64,000 nucleotides of DNA from Listeria monocytogenes (lineage in GTDB: Bacteria; Bacillota; Bacilli; Lactobacillales; Listeriaceae), in contig NZ_CP054041.1 in the NCBI RefSeq assembly GCF_013282665.1, forward strand, positions 2,338,001 through 2,402,000. The letters are read 5' to 3'. This document shows, in pieces, positions 34,659-44,763 of the stretch (position 1 is the stretch's first letter; each line of letters starts with the position of its first letter). Below the pieces are notes generated by a model. That model saw only the letters and a list, made by a program, of their open reading frames with translations, made no database searches and was not told the origin of the DNA. The position numbers and the translations under genes were made by a program.

Positions 34659-35192
34659 ATGAGTAAAAAAACATTAGTTGGGTTTCTAATTTGTATGGTG
34701 TTAGTTGCGTTATTCATACCAACTAATGCGGATGCGTATACGAAGAAGGGCTATGTCATGACAAAAGCGAGCGCGAAAAACTTTAAGATTTATATTAATG
34801 GATCCGCGAAAGGTTTTAAGAGTGTGATTATTAACGGAGCCAAAGCGTGGAATCCTTCGCCGTATTTAAACACAGTTAGTATGGGATATGATGTGAAACC
34901 TCATTTTAATGTTAGTAGTTCAGCAACGAACAAAGGGGATGTGCTTGCTATTTGCAATACAACCTACTATAAATCCAATAAATTAGTTGCAAAAAATGAG
35001 ATTACTCTTTATAAAGGTTTTCGCTCACTATCGAACAATCACAAAATCGAAACAGTTATCCATGAATTTGGCCACGGGTTTGGTTTAGGACACGTAAAAA
35101 CAAGAAACGCAATTATGCTAGATAAAGGTTTCATTAATAAAACAAAACCACAAACAGATGATTATAACGGCATTAAAGCCATGTACAAGTAG
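34659..35192 (+). CDS. Secreted zincin metalloprotease (M10-like)
   Basis: 177 residues. Signal peptide about 1-26 (LVGFLICMVLVALFIPTNADA, cut after ADA), then a small domain with the metzincin site HEFGHGFGLGHVK (three zinc His, Glu; about 139-151) and the Met-turn AIMLDKGF. Length of the mature part (about 150) is close to minimal matrixin-like domains. Probably secreted and folding outside; substrate unknown. AAGGAG before ATG 34659. A lipoprotein gene follows 16 nt later, so the two likely form an operon. Confidence 0.8.
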   Translation: MSKKTLVGFLICMVLVALFIPTNADAYTKKGYVMTKASAKNFKIYINGSAKGFKSVIINGAKAWNPSPYLNTVSMGYDVKPHFNVSSSATNKGDVLAICNTTYYKSNKLVAKNEITLYKGFRSLSNNHKIETVIHEFGHGFGLGHVKTRNAIMLDKGFINKTKPQTDDYNGIKAMYK

Positions 35193-35208
35193 AAAGGAGG
35201 ATTAAAAA

Positions 35209-35862
35209 ATGAAAACAAAACTTATCATTATTATTGGTCTAACAAGCCTGAGTGTCTTAACAGCCTGTTCCAATAACGAAAGTGCGAAAGAAGAACTAAC
35301 AACAGAACAAACTGAATCCGAACAAGTTAAACCAAATAACGGTGTTGTTTCCTATCACGGAAAATACCTCGAACTCGCTGAAAATATCAATGATTTAGAA
35401 AAAGACACACCGATTATCGTCAAAGTCACGAAAAAATCCGAAAAAGCAACGGTAACGAAAGAAACAAAAGAAAATATTTTCCCAACAGATTTTTATACGA
35501 TGAGTGAAGTACAAATCAATAGTATCGAAAAAGATAAAACTGGAAAATTGAGAGAGAATATGACTATTAAAGTGATGGAATATAGCGTAGAAAATATCAC
35601 TGTCGATGGCAAAGAATATGATTTAACAATCGACGGATATAAAAATATGGAAAAAGGTGAAGAATATACACTATTTTTAGAGAAAAATCCAGATGAAGAC
35701 AATTATGTTCTTTCAAATGCAATCATAAGTAAATTCCCGGTGGAGGAATTAGCTGAAAATGAATTATTCCTAGATGACGGAGAAAACGCGGAAGAAACGG
35801 GTGACATCGAAGAAATATATCAAGATATTTATCAAGACGTATTAACGGAATACAGTGAATAA
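35209..35862 (+). CDS. Lipoprotein of unknown function
   Basis: 217 residues with a lipobox at about 17-20 (LTACSNN). Mature part is very acidic (C-terminal EENAEETGDIEEIYQDIY-like tail) and beta-rich (TPIIVKVTKKSEKATVTKE). No family recognised. The operon partner is a secreted zincin; a role as inhibitor, partner or substrate is only a guess. Confidence 0.75.
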   Translation: MKTKLIIIIGLTSLSVLTACSNNESAKEELTTEQTESEQVKPNNGVVSYHGKYLELAENINDLEKDTPIIVKVTKKSEKATVTKETKENIFPTDFYTMSEVQINSIEKDKTGKLRENMTIKVMEYSVENITVDGKEYDLTIDGYKNMEKGEEYTLFLEKNPDEDNYVLSNAIISKFPVEELAENELFLDDGENAEETGDIEEIYQDIYQDVLTEYSE

Positions 35863-35887
35863 TTAAAGCTACTCGAATAGTGAAGGA

Positions 35888-35920
35888 CTTCGGTATAAAA
35901 TCGAGGTCTTTCTTTGTGTG
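35888..35920 (+). terminator. Terminator of the zincin-lipoprotein operon
   Basis: AAGGACTTCG / CGAGGTCTTT stem with a T-rich tail. Confidence 0.6.
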
Positions 35921-35993
35921 TACAAATAAAATGTTCTAGCGAAACCAAGCTTATTCCAGCCAATTTCCCGCAAAAAAGTACCACAAAATCCAC

Positions 35994-36023
35994 TTGACAG
36001 AACTAGACGATAACAAGTAGAAT
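35994..36023 (+). promoter_or_regulatory. Promoter of the ysoA-like gene
   Basis: TTGACA (35994-35999), 18 nt, TAGAAT (36018-36023). A leader of about 100 nt follows, without clear structure. Confidence 0.6.
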
Positions 36024-36127
36024 GAACCAAATCATCATTTTTATACTAAAAATGGTTAGATTTTTAACAATAAGGGTAAATCCAGTTAGTATAAATAAAG
36101 CTTTTTCAAATAAAAGGAGATAAAACG

Positions 36128-37066
36128 ATGAGTGAAAGTGGTGCTTTTTTTCCAATGAGTGTTAAAAAATTTCTGGAAAAAGGGATTACCTCGTTGTCCG
36201 AAGAAGAAAAAATGAGTACGCTACATTATTTAGAGAATGCGTATCATCAAGAACCTTGCAACGAGGAAATTGTACATAAATTAATTCAATTTTATAACCA
36301 GACGGATAAAACGAAGAAAGCGCAAGAAGTCGGCCAAAACTTTTTGACAATGAACGGATATAATAAGGATATTCTTGGAGAACTATCTGTAACTTTTATG
36401 AAAGAAGATAATATGGATACGTACTTCACATTAGTTAGACATTATATGGAAGAAGAAAAAAATGAAGCTACAGATGAAGTGGCTGATAATGTTATTCCTT
36501 TTCCAAAACAGTTTATTCCAAGAAAAGATATTCGTGAATTTGCATCTTGGCATACGACGGAGCAATTGGAGTTTTTACAAGAGGCTCGTTTCTTAGAGAT
36601 AGATTCCTTTTTGCCAGCATTTAAAGAGTTTCTAGCGGATGATAGTTTTTCTCCGTTTGTGCAGTCGATGATTTTTGAATTAATGCAAGAAAAAGAAGTA
36701 AATGAAGCTATTCGAGTTCGGAAAATAGATAAAGATGGTATGTTCAATCCTAGCCTTATACCTATGCTTGCGGATAACGAATTTGCGGCAGCACTTTTTG
36801 CGGGGCTTGCTGAGATGCTTGAGAATAGCAATCCAAGTCTTTTAGAGCAGGTGATTGGCATCATTCAGCAGCATTTATTTATGCTTTATCCGTTTGAGTT
36901 AGAGCCTCAGGAAGTGGATGTGTGGATTAATGCCTACTATAAATGGGCGAACGCAATGTACGGGGATCATTGTGTTATTTCGGACGATGTAAATCATTTA
37001 GCTGTTGAAGAAGCTATTTCTATTATTGAAGAGTTGGAAATAAGACAGCAAAATTATTTTATATAA
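36128..37066 (+). CDS. YsoA-like TPR-containing protein
   Basis: 312 residues, soluble, acidic. Helical repeats resembling TPR cover about 20-140 (TLHYLENAYHQEPCNEEIVH, KKAQEVGQNFLTMNGYNKDI) and continue in the C-terminal half. B. subtilis ysoA, also upstream of tig-clpX, is of the same type; the function is unknown. ATG 36128 with AAAGGAG. Confidence 0.7.
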   Translation: MSESGAFFPMSVKKFLEKGITSLSEEEKMSTLHYLENAYHQEPCNEEIVHKLIQFYNQTDKTKKAQEVGQNFLTMNGYNKDILGELSVTFMKEDNMDTYFTLVRHYMEEEKNEATDEVADNVIPFPKQFIPRKDIREFASWHTTEQLEFLQEARFLEIDSFLPAFKEFLADDSFSPFVQSMIFELMQEKEVNEAIRVRKIDKDGMFNPSLIPMLADNEFAAALFAGLAEMLENSNPSLLEQVIGIIQQHLFMLYPFELEPQEVDVWINAYYKWANAMYGDHCVISDDVNHLAVEEAISIIEELEIRQQNYFI

Positions 37067-37181
37067 TGACATTTCTTGTTTTCAAGTCAGGGATATCTGT
37101 GTTATTATTAGTGAGTATGGCTGAAACTTGTCATGAGAGTAATTAAATTTGAACTAAATAGATGATGGAGGGAATTATACC

Positions 37182-38465
37182 ATGTCAGTAAAATGGGAAA
37201 AACAAGAAGGTAATGTTGGAAAACTTACTTTTGAAATTGAACAAGAAAAAGTAAAAGAAGGTTTAGATAGAGCTTTCGTAAAAGTACGTAAAACTCTTAA
37301 CGTACCTGGATTCCGTAAAGGGAAAGTTCCACGTCAAATTTTCAACCAACGTTTTGGCGAAGAAGCACTTTACCAAGATGCGCTTGATATCTTGCTTCCA
37401 GAAGTATATTCTGCAGCAATTGATGAAGCTGGAATTGATCCAGTGGACACTCCTCAAGTAAATATTGAGTCTATGGAAAAAGGCGAAACTTGGGTTTTAA
37501 CAGCAGAAGTTACGGTAAAACCTGAAGTAAAACTTGGAGACTACAAAGGTCTTGAAGTAGAAAAACGCGAAACAGAACTTACAACAGAAGAATTAGAAGC
37601 GGAATTAAAACAATTACAAGAGCGTCAAGCTGAGTTAGTTGTCAAAGAAGATGCTCCAGCTGAAAATGGCGACACTGTTATCCTTGATTTCGAAGGATTC
37701 AAAGACGGCGTAGCTTTTGAAGGCGGACAAGCTGAAAATCATTCATTAGAACTTGGAAGCGGACAATTCATTCCTGGTTTTGAAGAAAAATTAGTTGGCT
37801 TAAAAGCTGGCGACGAAGCAGACATCGAGTTAACTTTCCCTGAAGAATACCATGCGGAAGATTTAGCTGGACAACCTGTAGTTTTCAAAGTGAAATTACA
37901 CGAAATTAAAACAAAAGAAGTTCCTGCACTTGACGATGAACTTGCAAAAGACATTGACGAAGAAGTAGAAACTTTAGATGAATTAAAAGAAAAAATCTCT
38001 AAACGTTTACAAGAAGCAAAAGAAGAATCTGTTGCTCAAGCTAAACAAGAAGAAGTTATTGCGAAAGCTGTTGAAAATGCAGAAGTGGACATTCCACACG
38101 CAATGGTTCATCATGAAGCTGATCATTTAATGAATCATTTTGCTCAAGATTTACAAGCACAAGGTCTAACTCCTGAATTATATTACCAATTCACTGGCCA
38201 AACAGAAGAAGCAATGCATGCACAAATGGAAAAAGACGCTGAAAAACGCGTGAAAATGAACCTAGTGCTTGAAGCAATTGCTGAAGCTGAAAACATTGAG
38301 CCAACGGAAGAAGCTATCGATGAAGAAATTTCAACATTAGCTGAAAAATATGGTATGGAAAAAGACGCTGTCCGTGCTGCACTTGGCGATATGAGCGAAC
38401 TTAAATCTGACCTTAAAATCCGTAAAGCTATTGACGTATTATTAGATAGCGCAGTGGAAAAATAA
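37182..38465 (+). CDS. tig: Trigger factor (ribosome-associated chaperone/PPIase)
   Basis: 427 residues. N-terminal ribosome-binding domain with the signature [10 protein letters not shown] (about 44-53), central FKBP-type PPIase domain (about 150-245: [37 protein letters not shown]), C-terminal cradle. ATG 37182 with GGAGGG upstream. It folds nascent chains at the exit tunnel. Confidence 0.96.
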   Translation: MSVKWEKQEGNVGKLTFEIEQEKVKEGLDRAFVKVRKTLNVPGFRKGKVPRQIFNQRFGEEALYQDALDILLPEVYSAAIDEAGIDPVDTPQVNIESMEKGETWVLTAEVTVKPEVKLGDYKGLEVEKRETELTTEELEAELKQLQERQAELVVKEDAPAENGDTVILDFEGFKDGVAFEGGQAENHSLELGSGQFIPGFEEKLVGLKAGDEADIELTFPEEYHAEDLAGQPVVFKVKLHEIKTKEVPALDDELAKDIDEEVETLDELKEKISKRLQEAKEESVAQAKQEEVIAKAVENAEVDIPHAMVHHEADHLMNHFAQDLQAQGLTPELYYQFTGQTEEAMHAQMEKDAEKRVKMNLVLEAIAEAENIEPTEEAIDEEISTLAEKYGMEKDAVRAALGDMSELKSDLKIRKAIDVLLDSAVEK

Positions 38466-38554
38466 GCTACAATTGATTGAATAATTTCATTAAAAAATGG
38501 GGGACATGAGTTATACTCGTGTCCTTCTGAATGTAGAAATATGAATACAGATGA

Positions 38555-38584
38555 TTGGCATTTCTAATAAACAAATGATATTAT
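38555..38584 (+). promoter_or_regulatory. Promoter of clpX
   Basis: TTGGCA (38555-38560), 18 nt, TATTAT (38579-38584) in the 183-nt gap between tig and clpX. No CtsR box seen. Confidence 0.55.
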
Positions 38585-38648
38585 TAACACACATAGGAGA
38601 TGAAAAATCGCCTATAAGCAACATACCTATGCGAAGGGGTGAAATATT

Positions 38649-39908
38649 TTGTTTAAATTTAACGACGAAAAAGGCCAACTTAAATGCTCCTTTTGCGGAA
38701 AGACTCAAGATCAAGTACGTAAATTAGTGGCCGGTCCAGGTGTTTATATTTGTGATGAATGTATCGAGCTTTGTAATGAAATTATTGAAGAAGAGCTAGG
38801 TATTTCTGAATTTGTTGATTTTGGTGAAGTGCCAAAACCACAAGAAATCCGTCATATATTAAGTGACTATGTTATTGGTCAAGAACGTGCTAAAAAAGCA
38901 CTTGCTGTAGCAGTTTACAATCACTACAAACGAATTAATTCCAATGAAACGAAAGAAGAGGAAGTAGAACTTTCGAAAAGTAATATTTGTTTAATTGGTC
39001 CAACTGGTAGTGGTAAAACACTTCTTGCTCAGACATTAGCGCGAATTCTCAATGTTCCGTTTGCTATTGCAGATGCGACTTCACTGACAGAAGCTGGTTA
39101 CGTTGGGGAAGATGTAGAAAATATTCTTCTTAAATTGATTCAATCAGCAGACTACGATGTGGAAAAAGCCGAAAAAGGTATTATCTACATTGATGAAATC
39201 GACAAAGTTGCACGTAAATCCGAAAACCCATCTATTACTAGAGATGTTTCTGGTGAAGGCGTGCAACAAGCATTACTCAAAATTTTGGAAGGTACTGTTG
39301 CAAGTGTTCCGCCACAAGGTGGTAGAAAACACCCTCATCAAGAGCTAATTCAAATTGATACAGGGAATATTCTATTTATCGTTGGTGGTGCTTTTGACGG
39401 CATCGAACAAATCGTTAAAAATCGAATGGGTGAAAAAGTCATTGGATTTGGTACAGATAATGCGAAATTAAAAGATGATGAAACGTATTTATCTCGTGTT
39501 GTTCCAGAAGATTTACTGAAATTCGGATTAATTCCTGAATTTATTGGACGTTTACCGGTTATTGCAACACTAGAACAATTGGATGAAGCAGCGTTAGTTT
39601 CCATTTTGACAGAGCCGAAGAATGCACTTGTAAAACAATACAAACGCATGCTCGAACTCGATGATGTGGAACTTGAATTCGAACCAACTGCATTAATTGA
39701 AATTGCGAAAGAAGCGATTGAACGTAAGACAGGCGCTCGCGGTCTTCGTTCGATTATCGAACAGATTATGCTTGAAGTGATGTTCGAAATTCCTTCTCGT
39801 GATGACATTACAAAATGTATTATTACGGAAAAAGCAGCTCGTGGGGAAGAAGAACCTCAACTGCAATTAGAAGATGGTTCTATTATTCCAATTAAAACAT
39901 CTGCATGA
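38649..39908 (+). CDS. clpX: ATP-dependent Clp protease ATP-binding subunit ClpX
   Basis: 419 residues. Zinc-binding N-domain with Cys13/16/35/38 (CSFCGK ... CDECIE), AAA+ module with Walker A GPTGSGKT (117-124), Walker B YIDEIDK, sensor and the GYVGEDVE loop. It unfolds substrates for ClpP. The start is TTG 38649 (protein [13 protein letters not shown], as in B. subtilis) with AAGGGGTG upstream. Confidence 0.97.
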   Translation: MFKFNDEKGQLKCSFCGKTQDQVRKLVAGPGVYICDECIELCNEIIEEELGISEFVDFGEVPKPQEIRHILSDYVIGQERAKKALAVAVYNHYKRINSNETKEEEVELSKSNICLIGPTGSGKTLLAQTLARILNVPFAIADATSLTEAGYVGEDVENILLKLIQSADYDVEKAEKGIIYIDEIDKVARKSENPSITRDVSGEGVQQALLKILEGTVASVPPQGGRKHPHQELIQIDTGNILFIVGGAFDGIEQIVKNRMGEKVIGFGTDNAKLKDDETYLSRVVPEDLLKFGLIPEFIGRLPVIATLEQLDEAALVSILTEPKNALVKQYKRMLELDDVELEFEPTALIEIAKEAIERKTGARGLRSIIEQIMLEVMFEIPSRDDITKCIITEKAARGEEEPQLQLEDGSIIPIKTSA

Positions 39909-39911
39909 TTA

Positions 39912-39942
39912 GAATGCGCGTCGTAATTGGCGCGCATTTTTT
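39912..39942 (+). terminator. Terminator of clpX
   Basis: AATGCGCG / CGCGCATT stem with T6, starting 4 nt after the stop. Confidence 0.85.
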
Positions 39943-39985
39943 CTATCAACTCAGCTTGTTTTACTGTAATATCTGACACGTTTCG

Positions 39986-39994
39986 TGCTATACT
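39986..39994 (+). promoter_or_regulatory. Extended -10 promoter of sipX
   Basis: TGC + TATACT, 33 nt before the ATG of sipX. Confidence 0.5.
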
Positions 39995-40026
39995 TTATTA
40001 ATATTAATTGGAGAGGATAAAAAGAC

Positions 40027-40593
40027 ATGAAAAGTGAAAATAAATTTTTTTCTGGGGCATTTGGATGGATAAAAATAATTCTCATCGCGCTGATACTCGC
40101 TTTTGGTATTCGCTATTTTTTAATTTCTCCAGTTACTGTTAATGGGAAATCAATGGACCCGACACTACATGATGGGCAACATTTATTTATTAACAAAGTA
40201 TCAGATCCGAAGCGTTTTGACATTATTGTATTTCCTGCTCCTGATGAAGAAAATGCGGAGTACATTAAACGTGTCATCGGTTTACCAGGAGATAAAGTGG
40301 AGTATAAAGAAGATCAGCTTTATATTAATGATAAAAAATATGACGAACCGTATTTAGACTCAGAAAAAGCGGCTTTGAAAAATGGGTATTTAACTACCGA
40401 TGCAGAGGGCGATCCTAACTTTACGATGGCAGATATTCCAAACTCAGATGGCTCACTCACTGTTCCTAAAGGCAAACTTTTTGTGTTAGGGGATAATCGT
40501 CAAGTGAGTAAAGATAGTCGCTATATTGGCTTTATATCGCAGGATAGTGTGCTTGGAAAAGTAATCTCATTTGGAAAATCCTTAGAGCGTTAA
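40027..40593 (+). CDS. sipX: Type I signal peptidase SipX
   Basis: 188-residue membrane protease that removes signal peptides of secreted proteins. One N-terminal membrane helix (about 13-33), catalytic Ser42 (NGKSMDPTL) and Lys81 (YIKRVIGLPGD), box E GKLFVLGDNR. First of three tandem paralogues. Named after the Listeria sipX-Y-Z locus, which has this position between clpX and rbgA. Confidence 0.93.
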   Translation: MKSENKFFSGAFGWIKIILIALILAFGIRYFLISPVTVNGKSMDPTLHDGQHLFINKVSDPKRFDIIVFPAPDEENAEYIKRVIGLPGDKVEYKEDQLYINDKKYDEPYLDSEKAALKNGYLTTDAEGDPNFTMADIPNSDGSLTVPKGKLFVLGDNRQVSKDSRYIGFISQDSVLGKVISFGKSLER

Positions 40594-40627
40594 TGTGAAC
40601 CTGCAGATAGTCTAGGAGGAGACATAG

Positions 40628-41197
40628 ATGACAGATCAGTATGAAAAAAAGCCCAGGAAAAAAAACGGGGCACATCAATTGTTAAGCTGGGTATTAGTTA
40701 TCGTTGCGGCACTAGCAATCGCGCTTGTCATTCGTAACTTTGTTATTGCACCAGTAAAAGTAGAAGGAACGTCTATGGTTCCAACATATCAAGATGGCGA
40801 TAGAATTTTCATTGAAAAAATTTCCAAGCCAGATCGTTTCGATATTATCGTATTTGATGAACCTCCGATGATTGGTTCAGGGGAGCATTTTATTAAGCGA
40901 GTGATTGGCATGCCGGGAGATAAAATCGCTTTTAAAAATGGTGAATTATATTTAAACGGCGAAAGAAAAGTAGAAAGTTATTTGCCAGAAGGAACACTAA
41001 CTCTTTGGAATCCGGACCCGACGCAAAAGCCGTACATAGCAGATTATACGCTGGAAGATATGACAGGGGAAAGCACTGTTCCAAAAGGAAAACTGTTCGT
41101 ACTTGGAGATAATCGCGGCGGTAGTTCAGATAGTCGTGTTTTTGGGTTTATTGAGGATTCTATGGTAAATGGCACCGTGATACAATTCGGGAAATAA
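40628..41197 (+). CDS. sipY: Type I signal peptidase SipY
   Basis: 189 residues. Basic N-terminus, membrane helix about 18-40, catalytic Ser49 (EGTSMVPTY) and Lys90 (FIKRVIGMPGD), KLFVLGDNRGGSSDSR. 34 nt after sipX; AGGAGGAG ribosome-binding site. Confidence 0.93.
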   Translation: MTDQYEKKPRKKNGAHQLLSWVLVIVAALAIALVIRNFVIAPVKVEGTSMVPTYQDGDRIFIEKISKPDRFDIIVFDEPPMIGSGEHFIKRVIGMPGDKIAFKNGELYLNGERKVESYLPEGTLTLWNPDPTQKPYIADYTLEDMTGESTVPKGKLFVLGDNRGGSSDSRVFGFIEDSMVNGTVIQFGK

Positions 41198-41198
41198 T

Positions 41199-41240
41199 GA
41201 GAAATCCGTGAAAGATACTTTTTCGCGGATTTCTCTATTA
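41199..41240 (+). terminator. Terminator between sipY and sipZ
   Basis: GAGAAATCCGTGAAA / TTTCGCGGATTTCTC stem with one G-T pair, directly after sipY. Confidence 0.75.
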
Positions 41241-41298
41241 AATGAGCGTTTTTTCGTTTATAATAAGACTGTTAGTATAAAATAGGGCGGTGCAATTT

Positions 41299-41841
41299 TT
41301 GAAGGAGAAGAATTTAAAACGGTTATGGTCATGGATTTGGGCGGCTGTTTTAGCAGTATTAGTTGCTGTTATAATCCGTTTTTATTTGTTTGTCCCTATT
41401 CTTGTAGATGGGATATCCATGATGCCTACACTTCATAACGATGACCGTGTAATTATAAATCGCTTTGGGAATGTCGATCGTTTTGACGTGATTGTTTTCC
41501 GAGAAGCAGATGGAAAAGAATACATCAAACGAGTAATTGGTTTGCCAGGTGATACCGTAGAATACAAAGAAGACCAACTTTACATCAATGGTAAAAAATA
41601 TGATGAACCGTATTTAGATACTTACAAAAAAAAGCTGAAAGATGGCTATTTAACAGACGATTATAGTTCGAAAGATCAACTAGATGGTGGCAAAATTCCA
41701 AAAGATACTTATTTTGTTCTAGGTGACAATCGTAGAGCAAGTAAAGACAGCCGGATTATTGGACCAATTCCATTAAGTAAGGTATTAGGAACAACACCGA
41801 TTTGTTACTGGCCAATTGAAGACGCCAAACTTATAGATTAG
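41299..41841 (+). CDS. sipZ: Type I signal peptidase SipZ
   Basis: 180 residues from TTG 41299. Membrane helix about 10-30, catalytic Ser40 (DGISMMPTL) and Lys77 (YIKRVIGLPGD), YFVLGDNRRASKDSR. I prefer TTG 41299, as AGGGCGGTG is then placed as ribosome-binding site; a GTG at 41290 would add three residues. SipZ is the main signal peptidase in L. monocytogenes by published work. It is followed at once by rbgA. Confidence 0.92.
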   Translation: MKEKNLKRLWSWIWAAVLAVLVAVIIRFYLFVPILVDGISMMPTLHNDDRVIINRFGNVDRFDVIVFREADGKEYIKRVIGLPGDTVEYKEDQLYINGKKYDEPYLDTYKKKLKDGYLTDDYSSKDQLDGGKIPKDTYFVLGDNRRASKDSRIIGPIPLSKVLGTTPICYWPIEDAKLID

Positions 41842-41850
41842 GAGTGTATA

Positions 41851-42714
41851 ATGACAATTCAATGGTTTCCAGGTCATATGGCCAAAGCTCGCCGTGAGGT
41901 AACGGAGAAATTAAAACTTGTAGATGTGATTTTTGAATTAGTGGATGCACGTATCCCACTCTCTTCCTCTAATCCTATGCTAGAAGAAATTATCCACCAA
42001 AAAAGACGAGTGATTATTTTAAATAAAGCAGATACTGCTGATGAAAAAACCACGAAAGAATGGATTGACTACTTTGCTGAAAAAGGTTTACCAGCAGTTG
42101 CTGTGAATGCGCAAGAAGGTAAAGGTCTATTTAAAATAGAACAAGCAGCCGAAAAATTAATGGCTGAAAAATTCGACCGGTTAAGAAGTAAAGGAATGAA
42201 ACCAAGAGCAATTCGTGCGATGATTTTAGGTATACCAAACGTTGGTAAATCCACCTTGATTAATCGATTAGCCAAGAAAAATATCGCTCGAACAGGGAAC
42301 AAACCTGGCGTAACTAAAGCGCAACAATGGATTAAAGTGGGAAAAACATTAGAACTTCTGGATACACCAGGAATCCTTTGGCCTAAATTTGAAGATCAAG
42401 AAATTGGCTACAAATTAGCTCTAACTGGAGCAATTAAAGATGATTTACTGCAAATGGAAGAAATTGCTGGCTATGGTTTGCGATTTTTAGAAAACCATTA
42501 TCCCGACCGCCTTCAAAATTGGCTAAAAGTAGAAACTGTTTCGGAAGATCCTATAGAGACACTTGCTTTTATTGCTGAAAAAAGAGGGCTTCTAGATCGA
42601 TACAATGATCCAGATTATTCTCGTGCAGCTGAAACAGTAGTTCGAGAAATCCGCCAGCAGAAGTTAGGGAGAATGTCATTTGATTTCCCAAACTGGGAAG
42701 ATGAATCCGAATGA
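41851..42714 (+). CDS. rbgA: Ribosome biogenesis GTPase RbgA
   Basis: 287-residue circularly permuted GTPase needed for late 50S assembly. G4 (ILNKADTAD, about 55-63) comes before G1 ([14 protein letters not shown]) and G3 (DTPGI), and the N-terminus [11 protein letters not shown] is diagnostic. 9 nt after sipZ; overlaps rnhB by 4 nt. Confidence 0.96.
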   Translation: MTIQWFPGHMAKARREVTEKLKLVDVIFELVDARIPLSSSNPMLEEIIHQKRRVIILNKADTADEKTTKEWIDYFAEKGLPAVAVNAQEGKGLFKIEQAAEKLMAEKFDRLRSKGMKPRAIRAMILGIPNVGKSTLINRLAKKNIARTGNKPGVTKAQQWIKVGKTLELLDTPGILWPKFEDQEIGYKLALTGAIKDDLLQMEEIAGYGLRFLENHYPDRLQNWLKVETVSEDPIETLAFIAEKRGLLDRYNDPDYSRAAETVVREIRQQKLGRMSFDFPNWEDESE

Positions 42715-43496
42715 GTGAATCCATTTCCGTTATCCGAGAAAAACTAAACCAAGTGACATCAGAACACGATCCTTTTTTTCAGCAGTGCATGCAAGATGAA
42801 CGCAAAGGTGTGGAAAAGCTTCTGCAAGCTACAAGGCGAAAATGGCAAAAAGAAGCGCAATTACGGAACAAACTTGAAGAAATGAAACAATACGAAACAG
42901 ATTTATTTCAACAAGGGTACAAGTACATCGCTGGAGTAGATGAAGTTGGGCGTGGACCGCTTGCTGGTCCTGTTGTAGCAGCAGCCGTCATATTACCAGC
43001 TGATTTTTCTGTTGTTGGAATAAATGATTCTAAACAATTGAGTGAAGCAAAACGTGATGCTTTATTCGAAACGATACAAACAGAAGCAATTGCTGTCGGT
43101 GTAGGAATTATCGAACACAATGTCATTGATCAAGTAAATATTTACGAAGCAACGAAACTTGCCATGCGTGAAGCGTTAAATCAATTACAGCCAGAACCGG
43201 ATTTCGTTTTAATTGATGCCATGCCACTAAAATATTCGGAGGCAGAATTATCTCTTATCAAAGGAGATACAAAAAGCATTTCGATTGCTGCAGCTTCTAT
43301 AATTGCGAAGGTTACAAGAGATAGATTAATGCAGAAGTATGATGAAGCGTATCCCGGATATGATTTTGCAAATAACATGGGCTATGGCACAAAAAAACAT
43401 TTACTTGGTTTAGACACAATCGGAATTTGTCCTATCCATCGTATAAGTTTTGCGCCTGTAAAAGAAGCAAAATTGCATTTTGATAGCTTAAAATAA
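42711..43496 (+). CDS. rnhB: Ribonuclease HII
   Basis: 261 residues; removes ribonucleotides and RNA from DNA hybrids. Active-site region [20 protein letters not shown] (two of four acidic residues), [21 protein letters not shown], and [17 protein letters not shown]. It has the N-terminal extension usual for Firmicutes. ATGA overlap with rbgA shows coupling. Confidence 0.95.
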   Translation: MSESISVIREKLNQVTSEHDPFFQQCMQDERKGVEKLLQATRRKWQKEAQLRNKLEEMKQYETDLFQQGYKYIAGVDEVGRGPLAGPVVAAAVILPADFSVVGINDSKQLSEAKRDALFETIQTEAIAVGVGIIEHNVIDQVNIYEATKLAMREALNQLQPEPDFVLIDAMPLKYSEAELSLIKGDTKSISIAAASIIAKVTRDRLMQKYDEAYPGYDFANNMGYGTKKHLLGLDTIGICPIHRISFAPVKEAKLHFDSLK

Positions 43497-43511
43497 CTAA
43501 ATCATTATAGA

Positions 43512-43549
43512 GAAAAACGTATTTTCAACATGGAAAATACGTTTTTTTA
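43512..43549 (+). terminator. Terminator of the sipZ-rbgA-rnhB unit
   Basis: AAACGTATTTTC / GAAAATACGTTT stem followed by a T run. Confidence 0.88.
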
Positions 43550-43630
43550 TGCTGTTTTATAGTTTTTAGTCATTTTACAAAAAACTACAATGTTTGTACA
43601 CTGGGAGTAATTATTACGGAGGTGCAACAG

Positions 43631-44491
43631 ATGGATTTTAAACAACGACATACGTGGCTCAAAATTGCTTCTTGTAAGTCTATTTCTGCTAAAAAAAGAG
43701 CCAGCATTTGGCAAAAATTAATAGAATTTGACCAGTATGAAATGACCGCACAAACATTTGCAGAATCTTTCTTTCCTGTGAATAAACACGCGCAAATTCT
43801 ATTGGAGATAGAAAAAGCTGAAGCGTGTTTTTTTGATGATGTTACTTTAATTTGGATTTTAGATGATGCCTATCCAGCGCTTTTAAGAGAGATTTATGAA
43901 GCACCGCCAATTTTATTTTGTAAAGGAAATATTGATTTATTGCAGCAACAAGCAATTGCCATCGTAGGCACAAGGCAGATGAGTGAATATGGTAGGAAAG
44001 CTTGTGTAAAAATTGCTAGCGAACTTGCTGCGCAAAAACTGACTATAATTAGCGGGATGGCTATAGGGATTGACACTACAGCCCATAGAGCTACTTTAAA
44101 TCAACAAGGTGCAACTATTGCCGTGCTAGGTTCAGGTGTCAATAAAATTTATCCAAAGAAAAATGAACTTTTAGCGAAAGAAATTGTCAAAGAAGGTCTG
44201 TTATTAAGTGAGTATTTACCTGATGAAGAACCAAAAAGATGGCATTTTCCAGAAAGAAATCGAATTATTAGCGGATTGGCGATAGGGACAGTAATAATAG
44301 AAGCCGCCGAAAGAAGCGGTTCCTTAATTACTGCTGATATAGCCTTAGAACAAAATAGGCAAGTTTTTGCGGTTCCAGGAAATATATTTATTGATACATG
44401 GCGAGGAACGAATTATTTAATTCAAGAAGGTGCCAAATTAGTTATGAATGCGAACAATATAATAGAAGAATTTTTTCAAATTAAGCCATAA
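43631..44491 (+). CDS. dprA: DNA processing protein DprA (Smf)
   Basis: 286 residues; loads RecA on single-stranded DNA during transformation. Rossmann-like DprA core: AIVGTRQMSEYGRKACVKIA, IISGMAIGIDTTAHRATLNQ, GSGVNKIYPKKN, PERNRIISGLA, AAERSGSLITADIALEQNR. ATG 43631 with ACGGAGG upstream; the GTG three codons earlier would lose the spacing. Confidence 0.94.
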   Translation: MDFKQRHTWLKIASCKSISAKKRASIWQKLIEFDQYEMTAQTFAESFFPVNKHAQILLEIEKAEACFFDDVTLIWILDDAYPALLREIYEAPPILFCKGNIDLLQQQAIAIVGTRQMSEYGRKACVKIASELAAQKLTIISGMAIGIDTTAHRATLNQQGATIAVLGSGVNKIYPKKNELLAKEIVKEGLLLSEYLPDEEPKRWHFPERNRIISGLAIGTVIIEAAERSGSLITADIALEQNRQVFAVPGNIFIDTWRGTNYLIQEGAKLVMNANNIIEEFFQIKP

Positions 44492-44608
44492 ATAGATTGA
44501 AATTATCATTTTTAAGTGATTTGACTTGCATTTCCTGATTTTTTGAGATAAGTTTGCTAAAGAAAGCTGTTATAAAACATCAAAAAATGGACTTTTTCAT
44601 AAAAGGCA

Positions 44609-44637
44609 TTGACAAACCCAGTAGGAAGGGCTAATAT
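44609..44637 (+). promoter_or_regulatory. Promoter of topA
   Basis: TTGACA (44609-44614), 17 nt, TAATAT (44632-44637) in the 272-nt gap. The leader to the ATG is about 120 nt; no riboswitch is recognised in it. Confidence 0.75.
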
Positions 44638-44763
44638 TTACTACTGAATTATGTGAAAAATCAGCATTGGAAACTTATTGAACGCGAGGCTATAACTGTA
44701 ATAGGATTAGGACAACGAGTAAAGCCCGTGTATTGACCCAAATCAGGGAGGAATATAATAGAT

